This document shows, in pieces, positions 8,691 through 18,268 of a stretch of 58,182 nt of DNA (the stretch's first letter is position 1; each line of letters opens with the position of its first letter). The notes below the pieces were generated by a model that was given only the letters and a program-made list of their open reading frames with translations, made no database searches and was not told where the DNA came from. The translations under genes were made by a program, and so were the position numbers. The stretch spans positions 1 through 58,182 of the forward strand of contig CACEWU010000007.1 of the NCBI GenBank assembly GCA_902563335.1, given 5' to 3'. Origin of the DNA: an uncultured Prochlorococcus sp. GTDB taxonomy: Bacteria > Cyanobacteriota > Cyanobacteriia > PCC-6307 > Cyanobiaceae.

Positions 8691-9212
8691 ATGACTCTTA
8701 TCCAAAAGAGGCTCGATAGGCACTTCTTTGATACGTTGGGTCGAATGTTCTGGATTAATGGTCCAGATAACTTTTGTTATCTCTCAGAACAATGCCAATG
8801 GCGTGAAGAGTTGACCTTTAAAGACGTTTTGTAGTGGAAGCAATGTGCCCCTTCAGGGTTAGTTAGTCAGCGCTTTAGTTCTCTTGAACAAGCTTGTGAG
8901 GTTTTTGAGAAGGATCGGGTCCTTTGGTCGCTAGATCTATATCTTCGCAAGATAGGTGAGTAGATGATGTTGCATCATTCTGCTGATGATCATGGATCTA
9001 CCTTCATTAAAAATGCTTAGAAAGAAGGTGCTCCGTTTAGAGAGGCACCTTGGTTTACTTTTAGAGAGTTCGCAAGTTCGAAAGCTTTTTTAGCTTCACT
9101 AGCGAAATTAAAAAAAACACGAAAGTGCGATCTCTTAGTTTGCTCTCTAGAGGATATTGAATTACTTCATCCTCATAGGCGCAAAAGGACTTTTAAGGAG
9201 AAAGTTCACTGA
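8691..9212 (+). pseudogene. Decayed reading frame interrupted by three in-frame TAG codons
   Basis: One frame stays protein-like from ATG 8691 to TGA 9210-9212 (173 codons) apart from TAG at 8832, 8961 and 9018. Segments include RHFFDTLGRMFWINGPDN, SQRFSSLEQACEVFEKDRVL, WFTFREFASSKAFLASL and CDLLVCSLEDIELLHPHRRK. There is no frameshift, and all three stops could come from CAG by a single C-to-T change. The frame is also open upstream as far as 8508, so the true start is uncertain. It overlaps the 3' end of the convergent ABC-F gene by 20 bases. I do not recognise the family. A decayed gene is the simplest reading. Confidence 0.5.
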
Positions 9213-11145
9213 GCTCTAGCCATCGATCTTCGGCTCTCTCAAGTTTTTCTTGAGCGTCGGCGAGTTTCTGGCTGAGATTAGTTAAATCTTTGTTCTCAGT
9301 GGCAAGAGCAGTTTCTATGGAAAGCTTTTTTGCTTCAAGCAAAGGTATTGATTTATCTAATTCTTCTAGTTCTTTAGTCTCTTTGAAACTGCGACGACGA
9401 AGTTTGTTTTTTATGGGATCATTTCCTGCAACTTTTTTAGGATTCAACAAAAAGTTTTTCTCTTCTTTTGGGGAATTAAAAACTTTAGGCAATTCTTGAT
9501 ACTTTGGTTTACTAAGTGTTTGTTTTGATTGAATCTGCTTTCGATCGAGGAAGTTACTATAATTTCCTTCAAATTGCTTGAGAAACCCACCTTCAAAACT
9601 AAAAATTCGATCAACAGTGCGGTCCAGGAAATATCTATCATGTGAAACTAGCACTACACATCCTTTGAAATCTTCTAGAAAGTCTTCTAATACACTAAGA
9701 GTCTGTACGTCTAAATCATTTGTAGGCTCGTCAAGTAAAAGTACATTTGGTGATGTGATCAGCATTTTGCAGAGAGTTAGCCTACGCCTTTCCCCTCCCG
9801 AGAGCTTGCACAAAGGGCTGTGTTGCTGAGCGAGTGGAAAAAGAAATCTTTCAAGCAGTTGGGAGGCTGTAATTTGCTCTTTACCGAGAGTGACTTGGGA
9901 GGCTGATTCTTTGACAAAGTCGATTACTTTGTGATTTAGATCTCGGCTTTTTTTAAAGTCATTTGTGTGTTGGTCAAGATATCCAATATGAACGGTTTGT
10001 CCAAGCTCAAGCGTACCATTAGTTGGTACTTTTCGACCAGCAATTAGATCAAGTAGGCTTGATTTTCCGCTACCATTAGGTCCAATTATTCCTACACGGT
10101 CTTCGGGGCTAAAGCTGTAGCTGAAATTGTCGATCAAGATTTTGCCATTTTTTTTACCATTAGTAGTTGCTTGTAAATCTTTGGCTTCAATGACTAATTT
10201 TCCTAGCCTTCTACTATTTGTTTGAAGCTCTAATGATTTTTTGGGTGATATCTTGGGTGTTGTTTTCATTTCTTCAATTCTTTGAAGTCTTGCTTTTTGT
10301 TTTGTACTTCTGGCTTTAGGACCTTGTTTTAGCCAGGTTAATTCTCTTCTTAAAATCCCTTTGAATTTCGATAAGGATGATTTTTCTGATTTCTCTTCTG
10401 CTGTTTTTTGTTCTAGATAAGTACTATAATTACCTTTATAATTTCGTACTTTTCCATTGGCCACTTCAATCATCTTCGTGGTTACTTGATCTAGCACATA
10501 GCGGTCGTGAGTAACGAGTATTAGTGCTCCTCGATATTTATCTAACCAGTTTTGCAGCCATTCAACTGCGGTTGCATCTAGGTGATTAGTTGGCTCATCT
10601 AGTAGCAGTACATCTGGTTGAGCAACTAAGGCTGAAGCAAGTGCCACGCGCTTGCGATAGCCTCCTGAAAGCTCTTCGATGGGTCGTTGCAGTTCATTTA
10701 TTCCTAAACGTTGCAAGACTTCTTGGCATTGTTGTTCAAGGCCCCATGCTTGTGCAATATCCATTCGCTCACTTAGTTGTCCTAGTTCTGATAAAAGATG
10801 TTTGTTGTCTGGAAATTGTGCAATCTCTTGGCTGATTTTAGTGAAGCGAAGAAGAAGTTCTCTTTTTTCGCCACAACCGGCAAGAACTTCTTCTAATACA
10901 GTCCTATTTGATTTATAGCTGCTTTCTTGTCCTACCAGGATTACACTACGTTGAGGTGAACAATGTCTTTTGCCATTTCCTAGTGGCTCCAAGCCAGCAA
11001 TGACTTTTAGTAAGGTAGATTTGCCGGCACCATTTGGACCAATTAATCCTAGACGATCCCCTTCACTTATATGGAGAGTTAGGTCTTTAAATAAATTCTT
11101 TATGCCGAAGTCTTTTGAGGCTTCAATAAGACTTATGATAATCAC
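9193..11145 (-). CDS. ABC-F ATPase (Uup-like), soluble duplicated ABC protein
   Basis: ABC-F proteins have two ABC domains and no membrane part, and act on ribosomes. Domain 1 has Walker A GPNGAGKST (about residues 37-45), signature LSGGYRKR and Walker B LLLDEPTNHLD. A charged linker follows (about 240-310). Domain 2 has GPNGSGKSS, LSGGERRR and LLLDEPTNDLD. The C-terminus (about 575-650) is a predicted coiled coil, as in Uup. Length is 650 residues. The GTG start (11145-11143) overlaps the TGA of the DUF2301 gene by 4 bases (GTGA), so the two are probably translationally coupled. The exact ABC-F subgroup is not settled by eye. Confidence 0.92.
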   Translation of the reverse strand: MIIISLIEASKDFGIKNLFKDLTLHISEGDRLGLIGPNGAGKSTLLKVIAGLEPLGNGKRHCSPQRSVILVGQESSYKSNRTVLEEVLAGCGEKRELLLRFTKISQEIAQFPDNKHLLSELGQLSERMDIAQAWGLEQQCQEVLQRLGINELQRPIEELSGGYRKRVALASALVAQPDVLLLDEPTNHLDATAVEWLQNWLDKYRGALILVTHDRYVLDQVTTKMIEVANGKVRNYKGNYSTYLEQKTAEEKSEKSSLSKFKGILRRELTWLKQGPKARSTKQKARLQRIEEMKTTPKISPKKSLELQTNSRRLGKLVIEAKDLQATTNGKKNGKILIDNFSYSFSPEDRVGIIGPNGSGKSSLLDLIAGRKVPTNGTLELGQTVHIGYLDQHTNDFKKSRDLNHKVIDFVKESASQVTLGKEQITASQLLERFLFPLAQQHSPLCKLSGGERRRLTLCKMLITSPNVLLLDEPTNDLDVQTLSVLEDFLEDFKGCVVLVSHDRYFLDRTVDRIFSFEGGFLKQFEGNYSNFLDRKQIQSKQTLSKPKYQELPKVFNSPKEEKNFLLNPKKVAGNDPIKNKLRRRSFKETKELEELDKSIPLLEAKKLSIETALATENKDLTNLSQKLADAQEKLERAEDRWLELSELSP

Positions 11146-11816
11146 AGAGCTTTTAGAGTTTGTTGTTTGTCTAGATATTCAAAGACACTTTTGTCTCCAA
11201 CATCTGAAGCTGCATCCATTCCGAATTTACGAAGAGCTAGTACCAATAGAAGAATTGCAGAACTAATAATTAAAGCCATAACTATGGATCCACTTAATAT
11301 TCCAAATAGATGGCCTATCAGGCTTATTGGAATTAAGATTGTTAGACCAATAGCTTCTGGTCTTCGAAAACAAAAGAATTCTTTGAAGCCTAAACCAGTA
11401 AGTGCAGCAAATAGAGGTCCAATAACAATGATCCACAAGGGATCTGTTGAAAGAGTTTCGATAATATTCTCACCGCCTAAACTGATAGTCATCAGTATTA
11501 ACCCAAGGCACCCCAAGGCCCAGAAGATCTGTAAGGTTTGATGTAATGGACGAAGGTAGATATGTATCCATTTAAGAGCTAACCCTAGGCTAATTGTCAT
11601 TGGAATGAGCCAAACCCAAGCCCACAATGGTCCAACAATTAGCCATTGAGCTAATCCAGAGCAAAATGAGATAGCACAAAAAAGTACTGCAAAGCGGTAT
11701 TTCTGGACTTCAATTCTGTCGAAATTAGTAATTTTGTAATGACCATAAATTCCTTCCAACTCTGGTTCCTCATCAAGAACAGTTCTAGGCTGAATGGATT
11801 GTGCGAAGTCTGTCAT
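11142..11816 (-). CDS. DUF2301 integral membrane protein
   Basis: A 224-residue protein with about six to seven hydrophobic segments, for example FAVLFCAISFCSGLAQWLIV and LWAWVWLIPMTISLGLAL. It resembles DUF2301, a family of unknown function found in cyanobacteria. Conserved-looking features include FEYLDKQQ near the C-terminus and GFKEFFCFRRPEA in a loop. It is in a tight minus-strand run: its start overlaps the GST gene's stop by 4 bases (ATGA), and its stop overlaps the ABC-F start. Confidence 0.75.
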   Translation of the reverse strand: MTDFAQSIQPRTVLDEEPELEGIYGHYKITNFDRIEVQKYRFAVLFCAISFCSGLAQWLIVGPLWAWVWLIPMTISLGLALKWIHIYLRPLHQTLQIFWALGCLGLILMTISLGGENIIETLSTDPLWIIVIGPLFAALTGLGFKEFFCFRRPEAIGLTILIPISLIGHLFGILSGSIVMALIISSAILLLVLALRKFGMDAASDVGDKSVFEYLDKQQTLKAL

Positions 11817-12805
11817 TGCAATAGTGGTGCTTTGGAATTTACTATTTTGGAGAGATCTGGGCCGGAAGGCACAATTCCACTTGGATTTAGAGGAAATAAA
11901 GCGCCAAAGTAGTCTGCTTGCCAGGCTGAAGAATCGCAGGTTTTACTTACATTGGGAATTCTGAGTAAATTTTGTCTCCACTGCCAAATCTTTGGGAATG
12001 TCCAAAGGGGTCTTTGACTACATCGAAATAAGGGCATGTAAACCGCTTCCCAGCGAATTAAGGTTGGAAAGAGTCGAATATCTGCAAGAGTTAAGGTCCT
12101 TCCACATAGCCATGGTCCTCTTTTTGTGAGGCTTAGCTCTACTTCTTCTAGAGCACTGAACAGTTCATGAGATGCTTGATCATAGGCAGATTGAGTTCTT
12201 GCAAAGCCACAGCGATAAACGCCGTCATTAACCTTTGGTTGGAGTAGTTCTTGCCACGAGTCGATTTCTGTTTGCAGTTTTTCTGGTGCAAGATCATTAG
12301 TGCCATTTTCTGTTGGCCATTGGTTCAGCACTTCGACTAGCTGCGCACTTTCGTTTCCCAAAAGTTTGGGGGTGCATGTTTTTGCTGCTCCAGGATTTAC
12401 CAGGGCAGGAACTGTGGCTCGATAACTTGGAGGTGTTTTACATAGTTGATAAAGGCTTAACAATGAATCGCAGTTCAGCCAAGCTGGCTCTAACTCCCAC
12501 CTTCCTGATTTTTTGTTTGCTTTTGCAATAAGTAAAACCAGATTTTTGTGTAAGTTGCGAAGTTCATACACTAACCATGTTCTATGAGCCCAAGGACAAC
12601 TACGTCCAATTATTAGTCTGGGGAGTTGCGCTTCGCTTAGATCTACAAGTTGATTCTTTGAAGGCACAATTGCATTCTGATGTTGACTCGGGGGACGCTG
12701 GTAGCGCCCTTTTGTATCTGCTGGAGCTAGGCCATTCATTAATTGATTCCATTGCCATCTCCAACCCTTGCGGGCGGTAGCAACTACAGCAGGTGAGATT
12801 GTCAT
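11813..12805 (-). CDS. Omega-like glutathione S-transferase (glutathionyl-hydroquinone reductase type)
   Basis: The 330-residue protein has the catalytic motif SCPWAHRTWLVYELRNL, matching the CPWAHR active site of glutathionyl-hydroquinone reductases. An all-alpha GST C-terminal domain follows (TLADIRLFPTLIRWEAVY). These enzymes reduce glutathionylated quinones through the cysteine, a plausible protective role in a photosynthetic cell. Start ATG at 12805. First gene of a coupled run with the DUF2301 and ABC-F genes; divergent from aspartoacylase. Confidence 0.85.
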   Translation of the reverse strand: MTISPAVVATARKGWRWQWNQLMNGLAPADTKGRYQRPPSQHQNAIVPSKNQLVDLSEAQLPRLIIGRSCPWAHRTWLVYELRNLHKNLVLLIAKANKKSGRWELEPAWLNCDSLLSLYQLCKTPPSYRATVPALVNPGAAKTCTPKLLGNESAQLVEVLNQWPTENGTNDLAPEKLQTEIDSWQELLQPKVNDGVYRCGFARTQSAYDQASHELFSALEEVELSLTKRGPWLCGRTLTLADIRLFPTLIRWEAVYMPLFRCSQRPLWTFPKIWQWRQNLLRIPNVSKTCDSSAWQADYFGALFPLNPSGIVPSGPDLSKIVNSKAPLLQ

Positions 12806-12860
12806 TTAGGTTCCCTTTCTATTCGTTTTCAGTCAGGCTGGTGTTTCTTATTGAAGTGTG

Positions 12861-13775
12861 ATGTCAACTTTTCAGGTGCTTTTAGTTACGGGCACTCATG
12901 GGAATGAAATAAATGCCCCTTGGTTTATGGATCAGGTGGATCAGTATCCCCAACTGCTAAATACTAAGGGCGTCAGGGTTGCTCGTGTGATAGGTAATCC
13001 ATCTGCACGCAAGCTTGGTAAACGTTATTTAAAGAGGGATCTCAATCGCAGCTTTTGTTCATCTCTATTAGAAAACTCTGAAGTTCTTGATTCTGAGGTT
13101 CTTCGAGCACGAGAATTGCTTTCTTTATTTGGAGTAGAGGGATCAAACCCTTGTCAGATTGTTTTGGATTTTCATAGCACTACTTCGTCAATGGGTAGTT
13201 GTCTTGTGGTGTATGGGAGAAGAGCACTTGACTTGGCTTTTGCCTCTTTACTGCAGGCTCGTCTTGGGATTCCTATTTATTTGCATGAGGGTGATGAATC
13301 TCAGACAGGTTTTTTAGTGGAGTCTTGGCCGTGTGGGCTTGTGGTTGAAATTGGACCTGCACCACAAGGTTTGCTTCTGTCACAGATTGTTCAACAGTCG
13401 CGATTGATCATGCAAGCATGCATTGATGAGATTGCAAAAGTGAAGTCTGGAGTTGCTGTATATCCAGAGCAATTAGTTGTTCATCGGCATTTGGGAAGTA
13501 TTGACTTTCCTCGTGATTCGAGCGATCAGGTTGCATGTTGTGTTCATCCTCAATTGCAGGGAAAAGATTGGCAGCCCTTGCAGACAGGAGCTCCTTTATT
13601 TCTAGAGCCAGACGGCAAGATCGTGAGATTTGATGGTAATAACAATACTGTGCCTCTTTTTATTAATGAGGCTGCTTATTTGGAGAAGAATATTGCAATG
13701 AGCTTTGCTAATCGAGAACTTTGGCCATTTATTAGAGAGTGGGAACTTGCTATGGCCAAATTAGTTTGTTCATAG
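12861..13775 (+). CDS. aspA: Aspartoacylase (AspA/AstE zinc carboxypeptidase-like)
   Basis: The protein has the AspA/AstE zinc-site motifs: VTGTHGNEINAP near the start (His and Glu ligands), RDLNRSF for substrate binding, DFHSTTSSMG (third ligand) and VVEIGPAPQG with the catalytic Glu. At 304 residues it matches cyanobacterial 'probable aspartoacylase', which splits N-acyl-aspartate into aspartate and a fatty or acetic acid; the natural substrate in cyanobacteria is not established. A GTG at 12858 directly precedes ATG at 12861; I take the ATG. Confidence 0.87.
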   Translation: MSTFQVLLVTGTHGNEINAPWFMDQVDQYPQLLNTKGVRVARVIGNPSARKLGKRYLKRDLNRSFCSSLLENSEVLDSEVLRARELLSLFGVEGSNPCQIVLDFHSTTSSMGSCLVVYGRRALDLAFASLLQARLGIPIYLHEGDESQTGFLVESWPCGLVVEIGPAPQGLLLSQIVQQSRLIMQACIDEIAKVKSGVAVYPEQLVVHRHLGSIDFPRDSSDQVACCVHPQLQGKDWQPLQTGAPLFLEPDGKIVRFDGNNNTVPLFINEAAYLEKNIAMSFANRELWPFIREWELAMAKLVCS

Positions 13776-13787
13776 AGGTTCATTGTT

Positions 13788-14147
13788 TTAGCCACATACC
13801 CATATGAATTGTTCTTTTGTACAGGGAAGATCACTGGTACTTCCATCGTCCCAATAAATTCGTAGACGATCATCTTCTGTTCCAGTTCTCATGGTTAGCG
13901 ATTGAATACGGCCACTAGGTGTTTTTGCATCTTTTTTTCTTTTAGTACGATTTTTTTTCTCTACAAGTTCTTCTAGATTGCTTAAACGTTGATTTAAGCG
14001 ATTAATGGATTGTTCTAGGGAATCTGAGGTTGATGATTCCAAATCTTGCTGACTAGTTTGACAACCAACAGTGACAATCGCTCCAGCTCCCATTATGAGA
14101 GCTGAGAGCATTACAGATGAACTCTTGGCAAATGAAAGGCCTTGCAC
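13788..14147 (-). CDS. Putative lipoprotein with coiled coil, unknown function
   Basis: The 119-residue protein has a short N-region, a hydrophobic stretch (about residues 12-28) and a lipobox-like IVTVGC (Cys about 29), so it is likely exported and lipid-anchored. A Leu-heptad segment follows (SINRLNQRLSNLEELVEKKN), then a basic patch. The C-terminus (RLRIYWDDGSTSDLPCTKEQ) has two further cysteines and may form a small folded unit. GTG start at 14147. Its end is 13 bases from the convergent aspartoacylase. I do not recognise a named family. Confidence 0.65.
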   Translation of the reverse strand: MQGLSFAKSSSVMLSALIMGAGAIVTVGCQTSQQDLESSTSDSLEQSINRLNQRLSNLEELVEKKNRTKRKKDAKTPSGRIQSLTMRTGTEDDRLRIYWDDGSTSDLPCTKEQFIWVCG

Positions 14148-14159
14148 TATGTCTTTTGA

Positions 14160-14384
14160 TTAGCTGGAACGTAGCAGTCTTTCGCTCCAGTAGACCACAG
14201 CACCTTGCGCTTCAAGCTGATTCCTTCGGTGCCTTGCCATTGCTACAGGCACAGTCTCTTCCAAATGTTGTCCAGAAAGCAACCATTTAATTAGAACCAA
14301 TTGACCCTCAGAAGCAGAACACGCGGAAATCTTAAATCTTTCTGGTGTTTTTTTGAGATTACATGAGTTGAGCCCCTTGATCAA
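14160..14384 (-). CDS. Small hypothetical protein (about 74 aa)
   Basis: The frame contains LVLIKWLLSGQHLEETVPVA and RHRRNQLEAQGAVVYWSERL, which read like a folded protein, but I cannot name a family. The only usual start I see is TTG at 14384; the frame stays open and protein-like upstream to 14471 without ATG or GTG, so the N-terminus is uncertain. It lies 12 bases upstream of the lipoprotein gene in the same orientation and divergent from aroC. Confidence 0.55.
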   Translation of the reverse strand: MIKGLNSCNLKKTPERFKISACSASEGQLVLIKWLLSGQHLEETVPVAMARHRRNQLEAQGAVVYWSERLLRSS

Positions 14385-14557
14385 GGAGGTGAATTGCTTG
14401 AAGAGACGTTGAAACTCCTTAATTGGAAAGGAAGTTGTGGTTTTTATGATTGCAACTTTAAGGTTTGGAAATTAAATTTTTGACTCTTAGCTTTGATTGA
14501 CTCATTTTTGTTTTTGTGCGATGAGACTATTTACCCTTTATTGAGAAAGAGTTTTGC

Positions 14558-15646
14558 ATGGGAAGTAGTTTTGGGGATTTATTTCGAATAAGTACCTTTG
14601 GCGAGTCTCACGGTGGAGCAGTTGGGGTCGTTTTGGAAGGATGTCCTCCCCGATTGGAGCTTGATCTGGAGCAAATTCAGGCCGAATTAAATAGGCGCAA
14701 ACCAGGACAGAGCAAAATTACTACTCCACGAAAAGAAGCTGATCAGGTGGAGATTTTGAGTGGACTTGTTGAGAATCAGACCCTTGGGACACCGATTGCA
14801 ATGGTTGTGAGGAATAAGGATCACAAACCTTTGGACTACAAGGAGATGCAGGCTGCTTTTAGGCCTTCGCATGCAGATGCTACTTATCAAGTGAAATATG
14901 GAATTCAGGCAAGAAGTGGGGGAGGTAGGGCCTCAGCGAGAGAGACAGTTGGTCGTGTTGCAGCAGGAGCGATTGCAAAGCAATTATTAGCTAAGGCAAA
15001 TGACACTCAAGTCTTGGCATGGGTAAAACGTATTCACAATATTGAGGTAGATGTCAGTCCTGAACATGTCACCTTTGATTCAATTGAATCTAATATTGTC
15101 CGCTGTCCTGATCAACATGTAGCGCAATTAATGGTAGATAGAATCGAGGCAATAAGTCGTGAGGGGGATTCTTGTGGCGGTGTGATTGAGTGTGTTGTTC
15201 GGAATTCTCCAGTAGGTCTTGGCATGCCAGTTTTCGATAAGTTGGAAGCAGACTTGGCCAAAGCCTTAATGTCTTTGCCTGCTACTAAGGGTTTTGAGGT
15301 TGGCTCAGGTTTCGAAGGCAGTTTCTTAAAAGGTAGTGAGCATAATGATGCTTTTGTTCCTACTCAAGATGGTCGACTGAAAACAGCTACAAATAACTCT
15401 GGAGGAATACAAGGTGGAATAAGTAATGGCGAGCTAATTGTCCTTAGAGTTGCCTTTAAACCAACCGCTACCATTCGCAAAGATCAACAAACGATTGACC
15501 CTCAAGGCAATGCAACTACTTTGACTGGTAAAGGTCGACATGATCCATGTGTTCTACCTAGAGCAGTTCCCATGGTTGAAGCAATGGTTGCTTTGGTCTT
15601 AGCTGATCATTTACTTCGACAACAGGGGCAATGTAGCCTGTGGTAA
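14558..15646 (+). CDS. aroC: Chorismate synthase
   Basis: AroC converts 5-enolpyruvylshikimate-3-phosphate to chorismate using reduced FMN, the last common step to aromatic amino acids, folate and quinones. The 362-residue protein has the family signatures [14 protein letters not shown] at the N-terminus, [20 protein letters not shown] in the middle, [10 protein letters not shown], and [11 protein letters not shown] plus [14 protein letters not shown] towards the end. ATG at 14558 gives a normal N-terminus. Monocistronic by context; convergent with the KDPG aldolase gene. Confidence 0.97.
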   Translation: MGSSFGDLFRISTFGESHGGAVGVVLEGCPPRLELDLEQIQAELNRRKPGQSKITTPRKEADQVEILSGLVENQTLGTPIAMVVRNKDHKPLDYKEMQAAFRPSHADATYQVKYGIQARSGGGRASARETVGRVAAGAIAKQLLAKANDTQVLAWVKRIHNIEVDVSPEHVTFDSIESNIVRCPDQHVAQLMVDRIEAISREGDSCGGVIECVVRNSPVGLGMPVFDKLEADLAKALMSLPATKGFEVGSGFEGSFLKGSEHNDAFVPTQDGRLKTATNNSGGIQGGISNGELIVLRVAFKPTATIRKDQQTIDPQGNATTLTGKGRHDPCVLPRAVPMVEAMVALVLADHLLRQQGQCSLW

Positions 15647-15669
15647 TTTCATTGATTACTTTCCTTGCA

Positions 15670-16389
15670 TTATTTGATTTGATATTGAGATAAGGTTGAT
15701 TTTAAGTGTTTTTTTTTATGTGTTTTTAACCAAGTCTGCAGTAGTGGGTCAATTTGTTTGTTTCTAAATAGTCCACACCCTATTGCAATTGCTCCGTATC
15801 CTGCATTAAGCCATGGATTAATGCTTGCAATTCTTAGCCCCCCGGCAGCAATAATGAAAGGTAAGGTATTCATTGGACTCTTGACTCGGTCTAAATATTT
15901 GATACCTAAAGTCGAAGCTGGAAAGAGTTTCACTAGTCGACAACCAAAAGAACTCGCTTGGTGAATTTCGGTTGGGGAGAAGACTCCTGGTATCAGTAAT
16001 TGATTAAGGTCTTGTGCTTGTTTTTGAAGATTGATATCCCAAAATGGACTCATGGCATAATTTAAACGTAAGTCAGCCACACACTTCAAGGCAAAAGAAT
16101 TAGTGATAGAGGCTGCCCCAAAAGAGATGTCTCTAAACCTATCTTGTAATTTTTTGACTAGCAAAGACCAGTCTGGATGAGGAGTCCAGGCTATTTCTAT
16201 ATGTTGTATTCCTTGTGATTGAAGGTGCTCTATTAGTGAAAACAAAGAACCAGTAGAGGTTTTATTTTCTAGATCCTCTTGCTTAGGTCGTAGGACCAAA
16301 ATTAGAGGTTGAGCTTTTAAAGAAGCAATGAATGCTTTTTGTTGAATCAACCAGCTATTGTTAATTGAGATGTTAGACGTATTCAGCAA
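15670..16389 (-). CDS. eda: KDPG aldolase-like protein (Entner-Doudoroff)
   Basis: KDPG aldolase cleaves 2-keto-3-deoxy-6-phosphogluconate to pyruvate and glyceraldehyde-3-phosphate. The 239-residue protein is about 25 residues longer than bacterial Eda. It keeps the Schiff-base lysine in RLVKLFPAST (FKFFPA in E. coli) and the general-base glutamate in IEIAWTP (LEVTLR in E. coli), but the arginine of that motif is replaced. The AMSPFW and IPGVFSPTEI strands and the C-terminal phosphate-loop glycines (AAGG, GYGAIAIG) match the barrel. Its start lies inside the ftsH 3' end (17-base overlap), suggesting co-transcription. Confidence 0.8.
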   Translation of the reverse strand: MLNTSNISINNSWLIQQKAFIASLKAQPLILVLRPKQEDLENKTSTGSLFSLIEHLQSQGIQHIEIAWTPHPDWSLLVKKLQDRFRDISFGAASITNSFALKCVADLRLNYAMSPFWDINLQKQAQDLNQLLIPGVFSPTEIHQASSFGCRLVKLFPASTLGIKYLDRVKSPMNTLPFIIAAGGLRIASINPWLNAGYGAIAIGCGLFRNKQIDPLLQTWLKTHKKKHLKSTLSQYQIK

Positions 16390-18223
16390 TCCTTACGTTA
16401 CGACGTATTAGTAGCTCTTGAAGATCTTCTGATTCAACTGTTTCTTTTTCCACCAACATTTCCGCTAATTCATCGAGTACTGATCGATTGTCTATTAATA
16501 CTTTGGTCGCGCGCTTATATGCAATATCTACTAAATCAGAGACTTCTGCATCAATTGTTGTAGCAGTATCTTCTGAAAAATCTCTCTCAGAAGCAAGGTC
16601 TCTGCCAAGGAACATTCCACCTTGGGAGCGGCCTAATGCTATGGGCCCGAGTTTATCGCTCATCCCAAATCGCGTAACCATTTGTCTAGCCACTTGTGCA
16701 ACTTGTTTGAGATCATTAGAGGCCCCAGTAGTGACTTCATCCTCGCCGTAGACGATTTCTTCAGCAACGCGACCCCCTAGTGCTACGGCCATTTGATTCT
16801 GGAGATAGGACCTTGAATAGAGTCCAGATTCCATTCTTTCTTCACTAGGAGTAAAGAAGGTCAGGCCACCTGCTTGACCACGAGGGATTATGGAAATCTT
16901 TTGGACTGGATCGTAGTCGGGCATTAGTGCGCCAACAAGTGCATGGCCTGCTTCGTGATAAGCGACAAGTCTCTTGCGCTTTTCACTCATTACACGATCT
17001 TTTTTTTCTGGGCCTGCCATCACTCTTTCAATAGCATCACTAATTTCGTCATTGCTGACTTCACTTAATTCCCTACGTGCGGCCAGTATGGCTGCTTCGT
17101 TGAGTAAGTTTGCTAGATCTGCACCAGTGAAACCTGGCGTTCTTCGAGCAACTTTGTCTAGGTCAACATCTTTAGAGAGGGTTTTGTCACGAGCGTGCAC
17201 ATTAAGGATTTGAAGTCTTCCACCATAGTCAGGTCTATCAACAACAACTTGACGATCAAATCGGCCGGGTCTCAAAAGGGCGGAATCCAGTACATCAGGT
17301 CTATTAGTGGCAGCAACAATGATTATTCCTGTATTACCTTCAAATCCATCCATCTCTGTAAGTAGCTGATTAAGAGTTTGCTCTCTTTCATCATTTCCTC
17401 CTCCAAGGCCTGCTCCACGCTGTCTTCCAACAGCATCAATTTCGTCAATAAAAACTATGCATGGAGCATTTTTTTTGGCTTGTTCAAAAAGGTCTCGAAC
17501 TCTGCTGGCTCCAACACCGACAAACATCTCTACAAACTCAGAGCCCGATATTGAGAAAAAAGGAACCGCTGCTTCTCCAGCAACTGCTTTGGCTAAAAGT
17601 GTCTTGCCAGTCCCAGGAGGTCCAACTAAAAGGACTCCTTTTGGAATCTTTGCACCTACGGCAGTAAAGCGATCAGGATTTTTTAAGAAGTCCACTACTT
17701 CAGTAAGTTCGAGCTTGGCGCCTTCTATTCCTGCGACATCCCCAAAGGTGACTTGAGTGGATGGTTCAATTTGTAGTCTTGCTTTGCTTTTCCCGAAGTT
17801 CATTGCTGGATTGCCTCCGCCACCACTTCCTTGTGCTCGTCTGAACAAGAAGAAGAGTCCACCCAAAAGAAGAATGGGAAAGATCAAACTAGTGGCTGCT
17901 TGTTGCCAAGGATTTGCTTGACGCGTTGGTTGAACAGCGATGTCCACATTTTTCTCTGTCAAGAGATTTAAAAGATCTTTGTCTGGAGCAAGGTTGACTT
18001 GAGAACGACTTCCATCACTTTCAATGACTTGAGCAGTCCCCTGATCTGGGGAAAGTAATACTCGGCTGACTTGATTGTCTTGTACAGCCTCAATGAAATC
18101 GCTGTAACGGATAGATCTAACGGCAGTGTTTGGATTTGGTCGTTCGAAGAAAGTAGTGCCCACAACGATTACTACCATGACTATGAGCACATAAAGCCCA
18201 ACATTTCGCCAGCGTTTGTTCAA
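16373..18223 (-). CDS. ftsH: FtsH membrane AAA zinc protease
   Basis: FtsH degrades membrane and short-lived proteins; in cyanobacteria, FtsH hexamers remove damaged D1 from photosystem II. The 616-residue protein has a first transmembrane helix (about residues 8-25), a lumenal or periplasmic segment, and a second helix (about 110-128). The AAA domain carries Walker A GPPGTGKT, Walker [16 protein letters not shown] and the second region of homology ([20 protein letters not shown]). The metalloprotease domain carries the zinc motif HEAGH. Start ATG at 18223. Cyanobacteria have several paralogues; which one this is cannot be settled by eye. Confidence 0.96.
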   Translation of the reverse strand: MNKRWRNVGLYVLIVMVVIVVGTTFFERPNPNTAVRSIRYSDFIEAVQDNQVSRVLLSPDQGTAQVIESDGSRSQVNLAPDKDLLNLLTEKNVDIAVQPTRQANPWQQAATSLIFPILLLGGLFFLFRRAQGSGGGGNPAMNFGKSKARLQIEPSTQVTFGDVAGIEGAKLELTEVVDFLKNPDRFTAVGAKIPKGVLLVGPPGTGKTLLAKAVAGEAAVPFFSISGSEFVEMFVGVGASRVRDLFEQAKKNAPCIVFIDEIDAVGRQRGAGLGGGNDEREQTLNQLLTEMDGFEGNTGIIIVAATNRPDVLDSALLRPGRFDRQVVVDRPDYGGRLQILNVHARDKTLSKDVDLDKVARRTPGFTGADLANLLNEAAILAARRELSEVSNDEISDAIERVMAGPEKKDRVMSEKRKRLVAYHEAGHALVGALMPDYDPVQKISIIPRGQAGGLTFFTPSEERMESGLYSRSYLQNQMAVALGGRVAEEIVYGEDEVTTGASNDLKQVAQVARQMVTRFGMSDKLGPIALGRSQGGMFLGRDLASERDFSEDTATTIDAEVSDLVDIAYKRATKVLIDNRSVLDELAEMLVEKETVESEDLQELLIRRNVRIAEYV

Positions 18224-18268
18224 GGTTCTTTTGCCTCTAATGAATGGATGTTAATAGGATTCTTTTCT

